From contig DAHUZG010000198.1 of the NCBI GenBank assembly GCA_027306715.1, forward strand, positions 1-5,322: a stretch of DNA of 5,322 bases, written 5' to 3'. This DNA is from Acidimicrobiaceae bacterium (lineage in GTDB: Bacteria; Actinomycetota; Acidimicrobiia; Acidimicrobiales; Bog-793). Positions 1 to 5,322 of the stretch are shown piece after piece (position 1 is the first letter of the stretch; each line of letters starts with the position of its first letter). The position numbers and the translations under genes were made by a program. The notes under the pieces were generated by a model. The model was given only the letters and a program-made list of their open reading frames with translations. It was not told the DNA's origin and searched no databases.

Positions 1-1049
1 TGTACCTTGCCGTCGGGGCGGCGCCGGAACGCCTCGCCGGCGAGCGCGGTGACGCGGGGGCGATCGAGCGCGCGGTGACCGGCAAGGCGGCGCAAGGCCG
101 GCCGCACGAACAGCTCGAAGCTGACGAGCGCCGAGACGGGGTTGCCCGGCAAGCCGAACGCCGGCCGGCCGCCGGCGAGCGATGCGAAAGCGAAGGGCTT
201 GGCGGGCTGGACGGCGATCTGGAACCAGCGTGCCGACGTGCCGCCGAGGCGTGCGAGCGCCGACTTCACGACGTCACGGTCGCCGACGCTCACGCCGCCG
301 CTCGTCACCACGGCGTCGCACCGCTTGACGGCGGCCTCGATCGCGCCCACCGCCTCGTCCTCGTCGTCGCCGACCGTGCCGAGGTCGACCGCTCCGAAGC
401 CCGACTGGCGAAGCGCTGCGGCGAGGGTGACGCCGTTCGAGTCCCTGATCGCCCCGGCTCGAAGCGGCGCCGGGCCGCTCGCCAGCTCGTCGCCGGTCGA
501 GATCACACCGACGACGGGCCGGGGATGGACGAGGAGCTTCAAAGCCCCGAGGCTGGCGGCGATGCCGAGCCCGGCGGGTCCGAGCGGGTCGCCACCCGGC
601 AGCACTTCGTCGCCGGGGCGGGCGTCGTCGCCCGCCGGGCGGACGAACTGGCCGGGCTTGGCGACCGCCTCGATGCGCACCCGACCCCCGCCGGGGTCGG
701 TCGTGCGCTCGATCATGACGACGGCGTCGGCACCGGGCGGCACCGGCGCCCCTGTCATCACCCGCACCGCCTCGCCGGCGGCGATCGGTCCCGCCGGCTC
801 CTGGCCGGCCATCGTCGCCGCGACGACGCGCAGCTCGACGGGCACCGTGGCGACATCGGCGGCGCGTACGGCGAAGCCGTCCATCGCCGAGCAGTCGAAC
901 GGGGGGATGCTCTCGCCGGCGACGAGCGGCCCGGCGAGCACGCAGCCGAGCGCCTCGGCGAGCGGGAGCTCGACCGGCGCGAGCGGCTCGAGCGACTCCA
1001 GCACGAAGGATCGGACCTGCTCGATCGGCACGAGGCCGGGCTCGCCCAC
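1..1049 (-). CDS. moeA: Molybdopterin molybdotransferase MoeA (3' end cut by window)
   Basis: MoeA catalyses the last common step of molybdenum cofactor synthesis in the cytoplasm: it inserts molybdate into adenylylated molybdopterin and releases AMP. My reading of the minus strand gives 349 uninterrupted codons running off the window edge. Family motifs appear in order: PPFDCSAMDGFAV (49-61), MTGAPVPPGADAVV (98-111), STGDEL (184-189), DSNG (203-206), TSGGVSVGDRD (249-259), QPAKPFAFA (281-289) and LPGNPVSAL (300-308). D57, T99, E188, D228 and D257/D259 fall where conserved MoeA active-site residues are expected. MoeA proteins are usually about 400 aa, so roughly 50-60 residues, most of C-terminal domain IV, lie outside. 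The GTG at 1049 was chosen because homology begins shortly after it and a TACGAT box lies 6 nt upstream; no Shine-Dalgarno is visible. It is divergent from a mog-type gene of the same pathway. Position 52 is Cys where many homologues have Asn, which is probably harmless. Confidence 0.95.
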   Translation of the reverse strand, partial: MGEPGLVPIEQVRSFVLESLEPLAPVELPLAEALGCVLAGPLVAGESIPPFDCSAMDGFAVRAADVATVPVELRVVAATMAGQEPAGPIAAGEAVRVMTGAPVPPGADAVVMIERTTDPGGGRVRIEAVAKPGQFVRPAGDDARPGDEVLPGGDPLGPAGLGIAASLGALKLLVHPRPVVGVISTGDELASGPAPLRAGAIRDSNGVTLAAALRQSGFGAVDLGTVGDDEDEAVGAIEAAVKRCDAVVTSGGVSVGDRDVVKSALARLGGTSARWFQIAVQPAKPFAFASLAGGRPAFGLPGNPVSALVSFELFVRPALRRLAGHRALDRPRVTALAGEAFRRRPDGKV

Positions 1050-1055
1050 GCGCCG

Positions 1056-1061
1056 ATCGTA
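1056..1061 (-). promoter_or_regulatory. Predicted -10 box of moeA (leaderless promoter)
   Basis: On the minus strand this hexamer reads TACGAT, matching the actinobacterial TANNNT -10 pattern. Six bases separate it from the moeA GTG, so transcription would be expected to begin at or next to the start codon, giving a leaderless mRNA. That agrees with the lack of a Shine-Dalgarno. No good -35 is visible; the position 17 nt upstream reads GCCGGA. This is inferred from pattern and spacing only. Confidence 0.5.
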
Positions 1062-1100
1062 GCGAGCGGGGGCAGAGCTCCGGCTCGACGGCCTCGGGCG

Positions 1101-1106
1101 TACGAT
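1101..1106 (+). promoter_or_regulatory. Predicted -10 box of the mog gene (leaderless promoter)
   Basis: TACGAT, identical to the box in front of moeA and in mirror orientation to it. Seven bases separate it from the ATG at 1114, so the transcript is predicted to start at or next to the A of the ATG. No clear -35 element lies 17-18 nt upstream; that stretch overlaps the corresponding region of the moeA promoter around 1078-1084. It also lies beside an 8-bp palindrome, ACGATCGT, at 1102-1109. Confidence 0.5.
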
Positions 1107-1113
1107 CGTCGGG

Positions 1114-1581
1114 ATGGCGCTAGCGGCGAAGATCATCACCGTCTCGCAGTCCGTGCACGAGGCAAGGCGCGAGGACGGATCGGGCTCGGCCCTCGCCGCG
1201 CGCCTCGAGGCGGCCGGGTACGGGATCGCCGGCCGGGTGGTCGTGCCCGACGGGATCGGGCAGGTCGCCGCGGCGATCACCGAGGCTGCGGCCGGCTTCC
1301 ACGGCCTCGTGCTGACGACGGGCGGGACGGGCTTCTCGCCGACCGACCTGACGCCCGAAGCCACGAGGTCGGTGATCGAGAGGGAGGCGCCGGGCCTGGC
1401 TGAGGCCGGTCGCGCCGCCAGCCCGCTCGGGAGGCTCTCGCGGGGGGTCGCCGGCACCCTCGGATCGGCGCTCGTCGTCAACCTCCCCGGATCGCCGGCC
1501 GGCGCCGTCGAGTCCCTCGAGGCGGTGATCGACGTGCTGCCCCATGCCATCGAGCTGCTCGGCGGCCACTCGCCGCACTGA
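1114..1581 (+). CDS. mog: MogA/MoaB-family molybdopterin adenylyltransferase
   Basis: A protein of this family activates molybdopterin by adenylylation with Mg-ATP, making the MPT-AMP substrate that MoeA uses. The 155 aa product is of normal length for a single-domain MogA/MoaB protein. Visible motifs are EDGSG (20-24), the molybdopterin-binding TTGGTG loop (68-73) followed by SPTDLTPEAT (75-84), APG (92-94), and NLPGSP (123-128) near the C-terminus. D78 corresponds to the conserved Asp after the TGGTG loop (D82 in E. coli MogA), and D46 is in the place of the other conserved Asp. Near the N-terminus SQS replaces the commoner SDS. The ATG is the natural start, with a -10 box 7 nt ahead and no Shine-Dalgarno. 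It is divergent from moeA. Sequence alone does not separate MogA from MoaB naming; in actinobacteria this form normally does the adenylylation. A competence/damage-inducible CinA domain is unlikely given the length and neighbour. Confidence 0.92.
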   Translation: MALAAKIITVSQSVHEARREDGSGSALAARLEAAGYGIAGRVVVPDGIGQVAAAITEAAAGFHGLVLTTGGTGFSPTDLTPEATRSVIEREAPGLAEAGRAASPLGRLSRGVAGTLGSALVVNLPGSPAGAVESLEAVIDVLPHAIELLGGHSPH

Positions 1582-1583
1582 GG

Positions 1584-1599
1584 GGCCCGGGCTCGGGCC
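1584..1599 (+). terminator. GC hairpin just after the mog stop codon
   Basis: A perfect 6-bp stem, GGCCCG paired with CGGGCC, closes a 4-nt GGCT loop two bases after the TGA of the mog gene. No T-run follows, so it is not a classical intrinsic terminator. U-less hairpins are sometimes proposed as terminators or 3' end stabilisers in high-GC actinobacteria. In DNA of this composition a short stem could also arise by chance. Confidence 0.3.
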
Positions 1600-1613
1600 G
1601 TCGCGCCGGGCTC

Positions 1614-1631
1614 GAGCCGCCCGAGCCGCCC
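1614..1631 (+). repeat. Two-copy tandem repeat of GAGCCGCCC
   Basis: Two perfect adjacent copies of a 9-mer (1614-1622 and 1623-1631) lie in the gap between mog and mccB. They overlap the palindrome GGCTCGAGCC at 1609-1618. The repeat ends 5 bp before the predicted -10 box of mccB and so covers the -35 area. It may be a replication-slippage product or a binding site for a regulator; nothing in the sequence decides between them. Confidence 0.6.
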
Positions 1632-1636
1632 GTCGC

Positions 1637-1642
1637 TACGAT
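1637..1642 (+). promoter_or_regulatory. Predicted -10 box of the mccBA operon
   Basis: TACGAT again, the third identical hexamer in this window placed shortly before a gene start. The expected transcription start is around 1649-1650, leaving a 5' leader of about 16 nt that includes the ribosome binding site of mccB. No convincing -35 is seen; the tandem 9-mers occupy that region. It would drive both carboxylase genes. Confidence 0.45.
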
Positions 1643-1653
1643 TCCGCGCCGGT

Positions 1654-1659
1654 GAGGGG
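1654..1659 (+). promoter_or_regulatory. Ribosome binding site of mccB
   Basis: GAGGGG lies 6 nt before the GTG at 1666. This spacing favours GTG 1666 over the in-frame TTG at 1663 as the start of mccB. It is the only clear Shine-Dalgarno among the four genes in the window. Confidence 0.6.
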
Positions 1660-1665
1660 AATTTG

Positions 1666-3327
1666 GTGAGCCCGACCGCGGTGGGGGCCAACGCCGGCGA
1701 GCCGGCGGGCTTCGGCGAGGCGCCCCGCATCGTCTCCTCGCTCGATCCCCGCTCGGAGCGCTACCGGACCCAGGCCGCCGCCAACCGCGTTCTCGTGGCC
1801 GACCTCCGGCGCCGGCTGGCCGAGGCGGCTCTCGGCGGTCCCGAGGCCTCGCGCGCCCGCCACGGCGAGCGCGGCAAGCTTGCCGCGCGCGGGCGCATCG
1901 ACCTCCTCGTCGATCCCGGCTCGCCGTTCCTCGAGCTCTCGCCGCTCGCCGCCGGAGGCCTCTACGGCGACGGGGCCCCTGCTGCCGGGCTCGTCACCGG
2001 CATCGGCCGGGTGAAGGGACGGGAGTGCGTCATCGTCGCCAACGACGCCACCGTGAAGGGCGGCACCTACTTCCCGCTCACGGTGAAGAAGCACCTGCGT
2101 GCCCAGGAGGTGGCGCTCGAGAACCGGCTCTGCTGCATCTACCTCGTCGACTCCGGCGGTGCCTACCTCCCGCTGCAGGACGAGGTCTTCCCCGACCGGG
2201 ACCACTTCGGCCGCATCTTCTACAACCAGGCGCGGATGTCGGCTCTCGGCATCCCCCAGCTCGCCGCCGTCCTCGGCTCCTCGACCGCTGGCGGCGCCTA
2301 CGTCCCGGCGATGAGCGACGAGGTCGTCATCGTCCGCGGCCAGGGGACGATCTTCCTCGGCGGGCCGCCTCTCGTGCGGGCGGCGACGGGGGAGGAGGTG
2401 AGCGCCGAGGACCTCGGCGGCGGCGAGGTCCACGCCCGGGTCTCGGGCGTCGTCGACCACCTCGTCGACTCCGACGCCGAGGCGCTCGAGCGGCTTCGGG
2501 CGATCGTCTCCACCCTCGGGGGGCGACCGCCGCCGCCGTGGCCGCGCGCCGAGCCGGAGGAGCCGGCGCTCGACCCGGAAGGCATCTACGGTGTCGTCCC
2601 CGAGGACACCCGGACGCCCTACGACGTCCGTGAGGTGATCGGCCGCATCCTCGACGGCAGCCGCCTTCTCGAGTTCAAGGCCGAGTACGGGCGCACGCTC
2701 GTCACCGGCTTCGGCCGGCTCTGGGGCCACCCGGTCGGCGTCGTCGCCAGCAACGGCGTGCTGCTCGGTGAGTCGGCGCTGAAAGGAGCCCATTTCGTCG
2801 AGCTCTGCGACCAACGCGGCGTGCCGCTCGTGTTCTTCCAGAACATCACCGGCTTCATGATCGGGCGCGCCTACGAGAACGGCGGCATCGCCAAGCACGG
2901 GGCGAAGATGGTCGCCGCCGTCGCCTGCACGCGGGTTCCGAAATTCACCGTCGTCATCGGCGGGTCCTTCGGCGCCGGCAACTACTCGATGTGCGGGAGG
3001 GCGTACGGGCCGCGGCTGCTCGTCTGCTGGCCGAACGCCCGGATCTCGGTGATGGGCGGCGAGCAGGCCGCCTCCGTGCTCGTCACCGTGCGCCGCCAGC
3101 AGCTGCACGCCGAGGGCGGCGAGCTGTCGGCCGAGGAGGAGGAGGAGCTGGCTGAGCCGATCCGCCGGCGTTACGAGGAGCAGGGCTCGGCGTACTACTC
3201 GACGGCACGGCTCTGGGACGACGGCGTGATCGATCCTCTCGACACCCGCCGGGTGCTGGCGCTCGGTCTCTCTGCCGCCGCCAACGGGCCGCTCGAGCCG
3301 CGCCGGCCCGTGACGTACCGGATGTGA
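1666..3327 (+). CDS. mccB: Methylcrotonoyl-CoA carboxylase, carboxyltransferase (beta) subunit
   Basis: The carboxyltransferase subunit moves the carboxyl group from carboxybiotin to 3-methylcrotonyl-CoA, giving 3-methylglutaconyl-CoA in leucine breakdown. The product has 553 aa, close to the usual 530-560. The N-terminal crotonase-like half holds KGGTYFPLTVKKHLRAQE (131-148), VDSGGAYLPLQDEVFPDRDH (161-180) and the oxyanion loop STAGGAYVPAM (206-216), then GPPLVRAATGEEVSAEDLGG (233-252). The C-terminal half has FKAEYG (337-342), FFQNITGFMIG (390-400), GIAKHGAKM (407-415), GGSFGAGNYSMCGRAY (432-447) and WPNARISVMGGEQAA (455-469). The NITGFM and GNYxMCGRAY forms are typical of MCC-type subunits and differ from the propionyl/acetyl-CoA carboxylase versions. 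The close relative geranyl-CoA carboxylase cannot be wholly excluded. Start GTG 1666 is set by the GAGGGG site; about 20 N-terminal residues look unconserved. The last ATG and stop overlap the start of mccA. Confidence 0.93.
   Translation: MSPTAVGANAGEPAGFGEAPRIVSSLDPRSERYRTQAAANRVLVADLRRRLAEAALGGPEASRARHGERGKLAARGRIDLLVDPGSPFLELSPLAAGGLYGDGAPAAGLVTGIGRVKGRECVIVANDATVKGGTYFPLTVKKHLRAQEVALENRLCCIYLVDSGGAYLPLQDEVFPDRDHFGRIFYNQARMSALGIPQLAAVLGSSTAGGAYVPAMSDEVVIVRGQGTIFLGGPPLVRAATGEEVSAEDLGGGEVHARVSGVVDHLVDSDAEALERLRAIVSTLGGRPPPPWPRAEPEEPALDPEGIYGVVPEDTRTPYDVREVIGRILDGSRLLEFKAEYGRTLVTGFGRLWGHPVGVVASNGVLLGESALKGAHFVELCDQRGVPLVFFQNITGFMIGRAYENGGIAKHGAKMVAAVACTRVPKFTVVIGGSFGAGNYSMCGRAYGPRLLVCWPNARISVMGGEQAASVLVTVRRQQLHAEGGELSAEEEEELAEPIRRRYEEQGSAYYSTARLWDDGVIDPLDTRRVLALGLSAAANGPLEPRRPVTYRM
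3324..3327 (+). other. GTGA start/stop overlap between mccB and mccA
   Basis: The GTG start of mccA (3324-3326) shares bases with the TGA stop of mccB (3325-3327), and no Shine-Dalgarno is visible just ahead. This arrangement usually means translational coupling by re-initiating ribosomes, which would help match the amounts of the two subunits of one complex. Confidence 0.8.
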
Positions 3328-5322
3328 GCCTGTTCGGGCGGGTCCTCGTCGCCAACCGCGGCGAGATCGCCGTGCGCCTGTGCCGCACGCTGCGCCGTCT
3401 CGGGATCGTCTCGGTGGCTGTCCGTACGCCCGCCGACGCCGGGGCGCTGCACGTCGAGGTCGCCGACGAGGTGATCGCCCTTCACGACGGCGGCTACCTC
3501 GACGCCGCGGCGATCGTCGAGGCTGCCCGCCGGGTCGACGCCGACGCCGTCCACCCGGGGTACGGCTTCCTCGCCGAGAGCCCGCGGCTCGCCGGCGCCT
3601 GCGCCGAGGCCGGGATCGTCTTCGTCGGGCCGCCGCAGGACGTGATCGCCCTCATGGGGGACAAGATCGCCGCCCGGGCCGCGGCCGCCGCCGCCGGGCT
3701 TCCCGTGCTGGCCGGGGTGGGCGAGCCGGGCCGGAGCGACGAGCAGCTGATCGCCGCAGCCGCCGCTGTCGGGTTCCCGCTTCTCGTCAAGCCGGCGGCG
3801 GGCGGCGGCGGGAAAGGGATGCGCGTCGTGCGCCACCCCGCTGCGCTTTCCAGCGAGCTCGCGGCCGCCCGGAGCGAGGCGCTCGCCGCTTTTGCCGACG
3901 ACTCGCTGCTGCTCGAGCGGCTCGTCGAGCGGGCGCGCCACCTCGAGGTCCAGCTGCTCGCCGACCGCCACGGATCGGTCGTGTCGCTCGGGCTGCGCGA
4001 GTGCAGCCTGCAACGGCGCCACCAGAAGGTGATCGAGGAGTCGCCGCCCGCATCGCCCGTCCCCGCCGAGGTCGGAGCGGCGATGGAGCGAAGCGCCGTC
4101 GCGCTGGCCCGCGGCTGTGGCTACGTCGGAGCGGGCACCGTCGAGATGATCGTCCCGGTCGACGACCTCTCGGGCTGGTGCTTCCTCGAGATGAACACGC
4201 GCCTCCAGGTCGAGCACGCGGTCACCGAGGCGGTCAGCGGGATCGACCTCGTCGAGTGGCAGCTGCGAGTCGCCGCAGGCGAGCCCCTCGCTCGGCCCCT
4301 CGCCCCGGCGCCGCCCGGCGGCCATGCCGTCGAAGCGCGCCTTTATGCAGAGGATCCCGCCCGTGGCTTCCTTCCCACCGGAGGCCGGGTCCTCGCGCTG
4401 CGGCTGCCGGCGGGTGAGGGGATCCGCGTCGACGCCGGCGTCGCCGCCGGCAGCTCGGTGCCGAGGGACTACGACCCCCTGCTCGCCAAGATCATCGCCC
4501 ATGGCGCCACCCGCTCGGATGCGCTGGAGCGCCTCCGCCAGGCGCTGGCCGGCACGAGCGTGCTCGGGATGGCGACCAACCTCTCCCTGCTCGCCGACCT
4601 GCTCGAGGATCCCGACGTCCGAGCCGGCCGCCTCGACACGGCCCGCATCGAGCGTCGGCCGCCGGCGCCCTCGGCGCCCGCTGGCGGCCAGAGCGGCGCG
4701 AGCCCCACCGACCTGCTCGCTGCCGTTGCGCTGGCGCTCGTCGGGGCGGGAGGTTCTCACGCCCGCGACCCGTGGGAGCTCGAGGACGGCTGGCGGGTCG
4801 GCGTGCCGGCGTGGCGGGCCATCCGCCTGCGCCTCGGGGAGGAAGCCTTCGAGGTGCGCCTTCGGGGGCTGCCCGGGGACTGTGAGCTCGCTATCGGCGG
4901 AGAGCCGCCCGAGAGCGCCTGGGCGCGCTGGCGGACCGGCGGGGCGCACGCCGCGGAGGGCCGCTTCGGCGCCGGGCCAGGTTCCGAAGCGAGGCCGTCG
5001 TCGGGGGTGCCGCCCCGCTCTCCCGCCCCGCCCGCCCCGCCCGGGTCGCTCGCCGTCGCGCCCGCGGCGCGGCCGGCCGGCGAGCTCGAGGTCGTCCTCG
5101 GCGGGATCGGTCGGCGCTACGACGTCGCCGCCGCCGACGGCCGGGTCTGGCTCTCGCTCGCCGGGCGAGCCGCCGCCGTGCAGCTCGAGCCGCTCGCCGT
5201 CCAAGGTGCGGCGGCGCCTCCGAGCGGAGAGGTCCGCAGCCCGATGCCGGGAGTCGTCACCTCGACCGCCGTCCCCGCCGGCGAGCGCGTCGTGGCGGGG
5301 CAGCTGCTGGCCGTCGTCGAGG
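3324..5322 (+). CDS. mccA: Methylcrotonoyl-CoA carboxylase, biotin carboxylase / biotin carrier (alpha) subunit (3' end cut)
   Basis: This subunit uses ATP and bicarbonate to carboxylate its own biotin, which then visits the MccB active site. I read 666 codons without a stop or frameshift. The biotin carboxylase part begins with VLVANRGEIAVR (7-18) and HPGYGFLAES. ATP-binding K114 and K156 precede the loop AGGGGKGM (159-166). H206 of HLEVQ, K235 of RRHQKVIEE, E274, E289, N291 and R293 of EMNTRLQVEH match the E. coli AccC catalytic set, with R339 of EARLYAEDP as the biotin-site Arg. The carboxylase C-domain runs to about 440 (YDPLLAK at 383-389). A BT-like region follows (about 470-625, DPWELEDGWR at 482-491), interrupted by a Pro/Ala-rich stretch near 553-586. 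The biotinyl domain begins with SPMPG (639-643); the window ends before the expected AMKM. Start GTG 3324 fits the start of homology. Substrate is inferred from mccB next door; alone it could be a propionyl- or acetyl-CoA carboxylase alpha subunit. Confidence 0.92.
   Translation, partial: MSLFGRVLVANRGEIAVRLCRTLRRLGIVSVAVRTPADAGALHVEVADEVIALHDGGYLDAAAIVEAARRVDADAVHPGYGFLAESPRLAGACAEAGIVFVGPPQDVIALMGDKIAARAAAAAAGLPVLAGVGEPGRSDEQLIAAAAAVGFPLLVKPAAGGGGKGMRVVRHPAALSSELAAARSEALAAFADDSLLLERLVERARHLEVQLLADRHGSVVSLGLRECSLQRRHQKVIEESPPASPVPAEVGAAMERSAVALARGCGYVGAGTVEMIVPVDDLSGWCFLEMNTRLQVEHAVTEAVSGIDLVEWQLRVAAGEPLARPLAPAPPGGHAVEARLYAEDPARGFLPTGGRVLALRLPAGEGIRVDAGVAAGSSVPRDYDPLLAKIIAHGATRSDALERLRQALAGTSVLGMATNLSLLADLLEDPDVRAGRLDTARIERRPPAPSAPAGGQSGASPTDLLAAVALALVGAGGSHARDPWELEDGWRVGVPAWRAIRLRLGEEAFEVRLRGLPGDCELAIGGEPPESAWARWRTGGAHAAEGRFGAGPGSEARPSSGVPPRSPAPPAPPGSLAVAPAARPAGELEVVLGGIGRRYDVAAADGRVWLSLAGRAAAVQLEPLAVQGAAAPPSGEVRSPMPGVVTSTAVPAGERVVAGQLLAVVE

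Noticed and set aside
142..1062. Second plus-strand open frame (306 codons) antisense to moeA
   Set aside because: It is a Ser/Ala/Pro/Thr-rich shadow of moeA codons with no start signal or conserved domain.
75..1403. Long plus-strand open frame of 442 codons across moeA and the start of mog
   Set aside because: The translation is Arg/Gly/Ala/Asp-rich without recognisable motifs. It lies antisense to a moeA full of family motifs and runs out of frame into mog. Long spurious frames are expected at this GC content.
1120..1578. Minus-strand open frame of 152 codons opposite mog
   Set aside because: The plus-strand reading has the full set of MogA/MoaB motifs; the antisense reading has none.
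1584..1599. Classical rho-independent terminator after mog
   Set aside because: The stem is good but no T-run follows, so I list it only as a low-confidence hairpin.
1636..3108. Minus-strand open frame of 490 codons opposite mccB
   Set aside because: Its composition is that of an antisense shadow (many His, Asp, Arg, Gly), with no motif, while the plus strand is a clear carboxyltransferase throughout.
3380..4417. Plus-strand open frame of 345 codons overlapping mccA in another frame
   Set aside because: It is extremely Arg-rich and without motifs, a frame-shifted reading of the biotin carboxylase codons.
3195..5204. Minus-strand open frame of 669 codons opposite mccA
   Set aside because: Its length alone is impressive, but the sequence is low-complexity, lacks domains, and spans the end of mccB and nearly all of mccA antisense. 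This is a codon-bias artefact.
1..5322. tRNA, rRNA, CRISPR, insertion sequence, phage or toxin-antitoxin content
   Set aside because: Reading both strands gave no cloverleaf-like stretch, spaced direct repeats, transposase motifs or terminal repeats; coding sequence fills nearly all of the window and composition looks even.

Overview
This very GC-rich window carries four genes of ordinary metabolism, read in two directions with almost no spare DNA. I found no mobile element, CRISPR array, RNA gene or defence-like system, and no convincing undescribed system. The likely source is a high-GC actinobacterium. The grounds are strongly G/C-biased third codon positions, GTG start codons at three of four genes, TANNNT-type -10 boxes sitting at leaderless distance from two starts, and an accD1-accA1-like gene order as in mycobacteria. 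The class cannot be settled from the sequence; Acidimicrobiia or Thermoleophilia would fit as well as classical Actinomycetes.

Left part (1-1581): a divergent pair of molybdenum cofactor genes. moeA (molybdopterin molybdotransferase) runs leftward off the edge of the window, and a MogA/MoaB-family molybdopterin adenylyltransferase gene runs rightward. The two products act in consecutive final steps: the Mog-type protein adenylylates molybdopterin, and MoeA then inserts molybdate and releases AMP. Their starts are 64 bp apart. Each has a TACGAT hexamer 6-7 nt upstream, forming a near-symmetric divergent promoter that predicts leaderless mRNAs on both sides.

Middle (1582-1665): an 84 bp gap with a small GC hairpin, a 9-bp tandem duplication, a third TACGAT box and a good ribosome binding site.

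Right part (1666-5322): a two-gene operon encoding an acyl-CoA carboxylase, best read as methylcrotonoyl-CoA carboxylase of leucine degradation. mccB (carboxyltransferase, 553 aa, complete) overlaps by 4 nt with mccA (biotin carboxylase / BT domain / biotinyl domain). mccA is cut by the window end directly before the expected biotin-accepting Met-Lys-Met motif. Together they would carboxylate 3-methylcrotonyl-CoA using ATP and bicarbonate. The most unusual points are the mirror-image Moco promoter, the repeated TACGAT boxes, and a Pro/Ala-rich segment inside the BT region of mccA.
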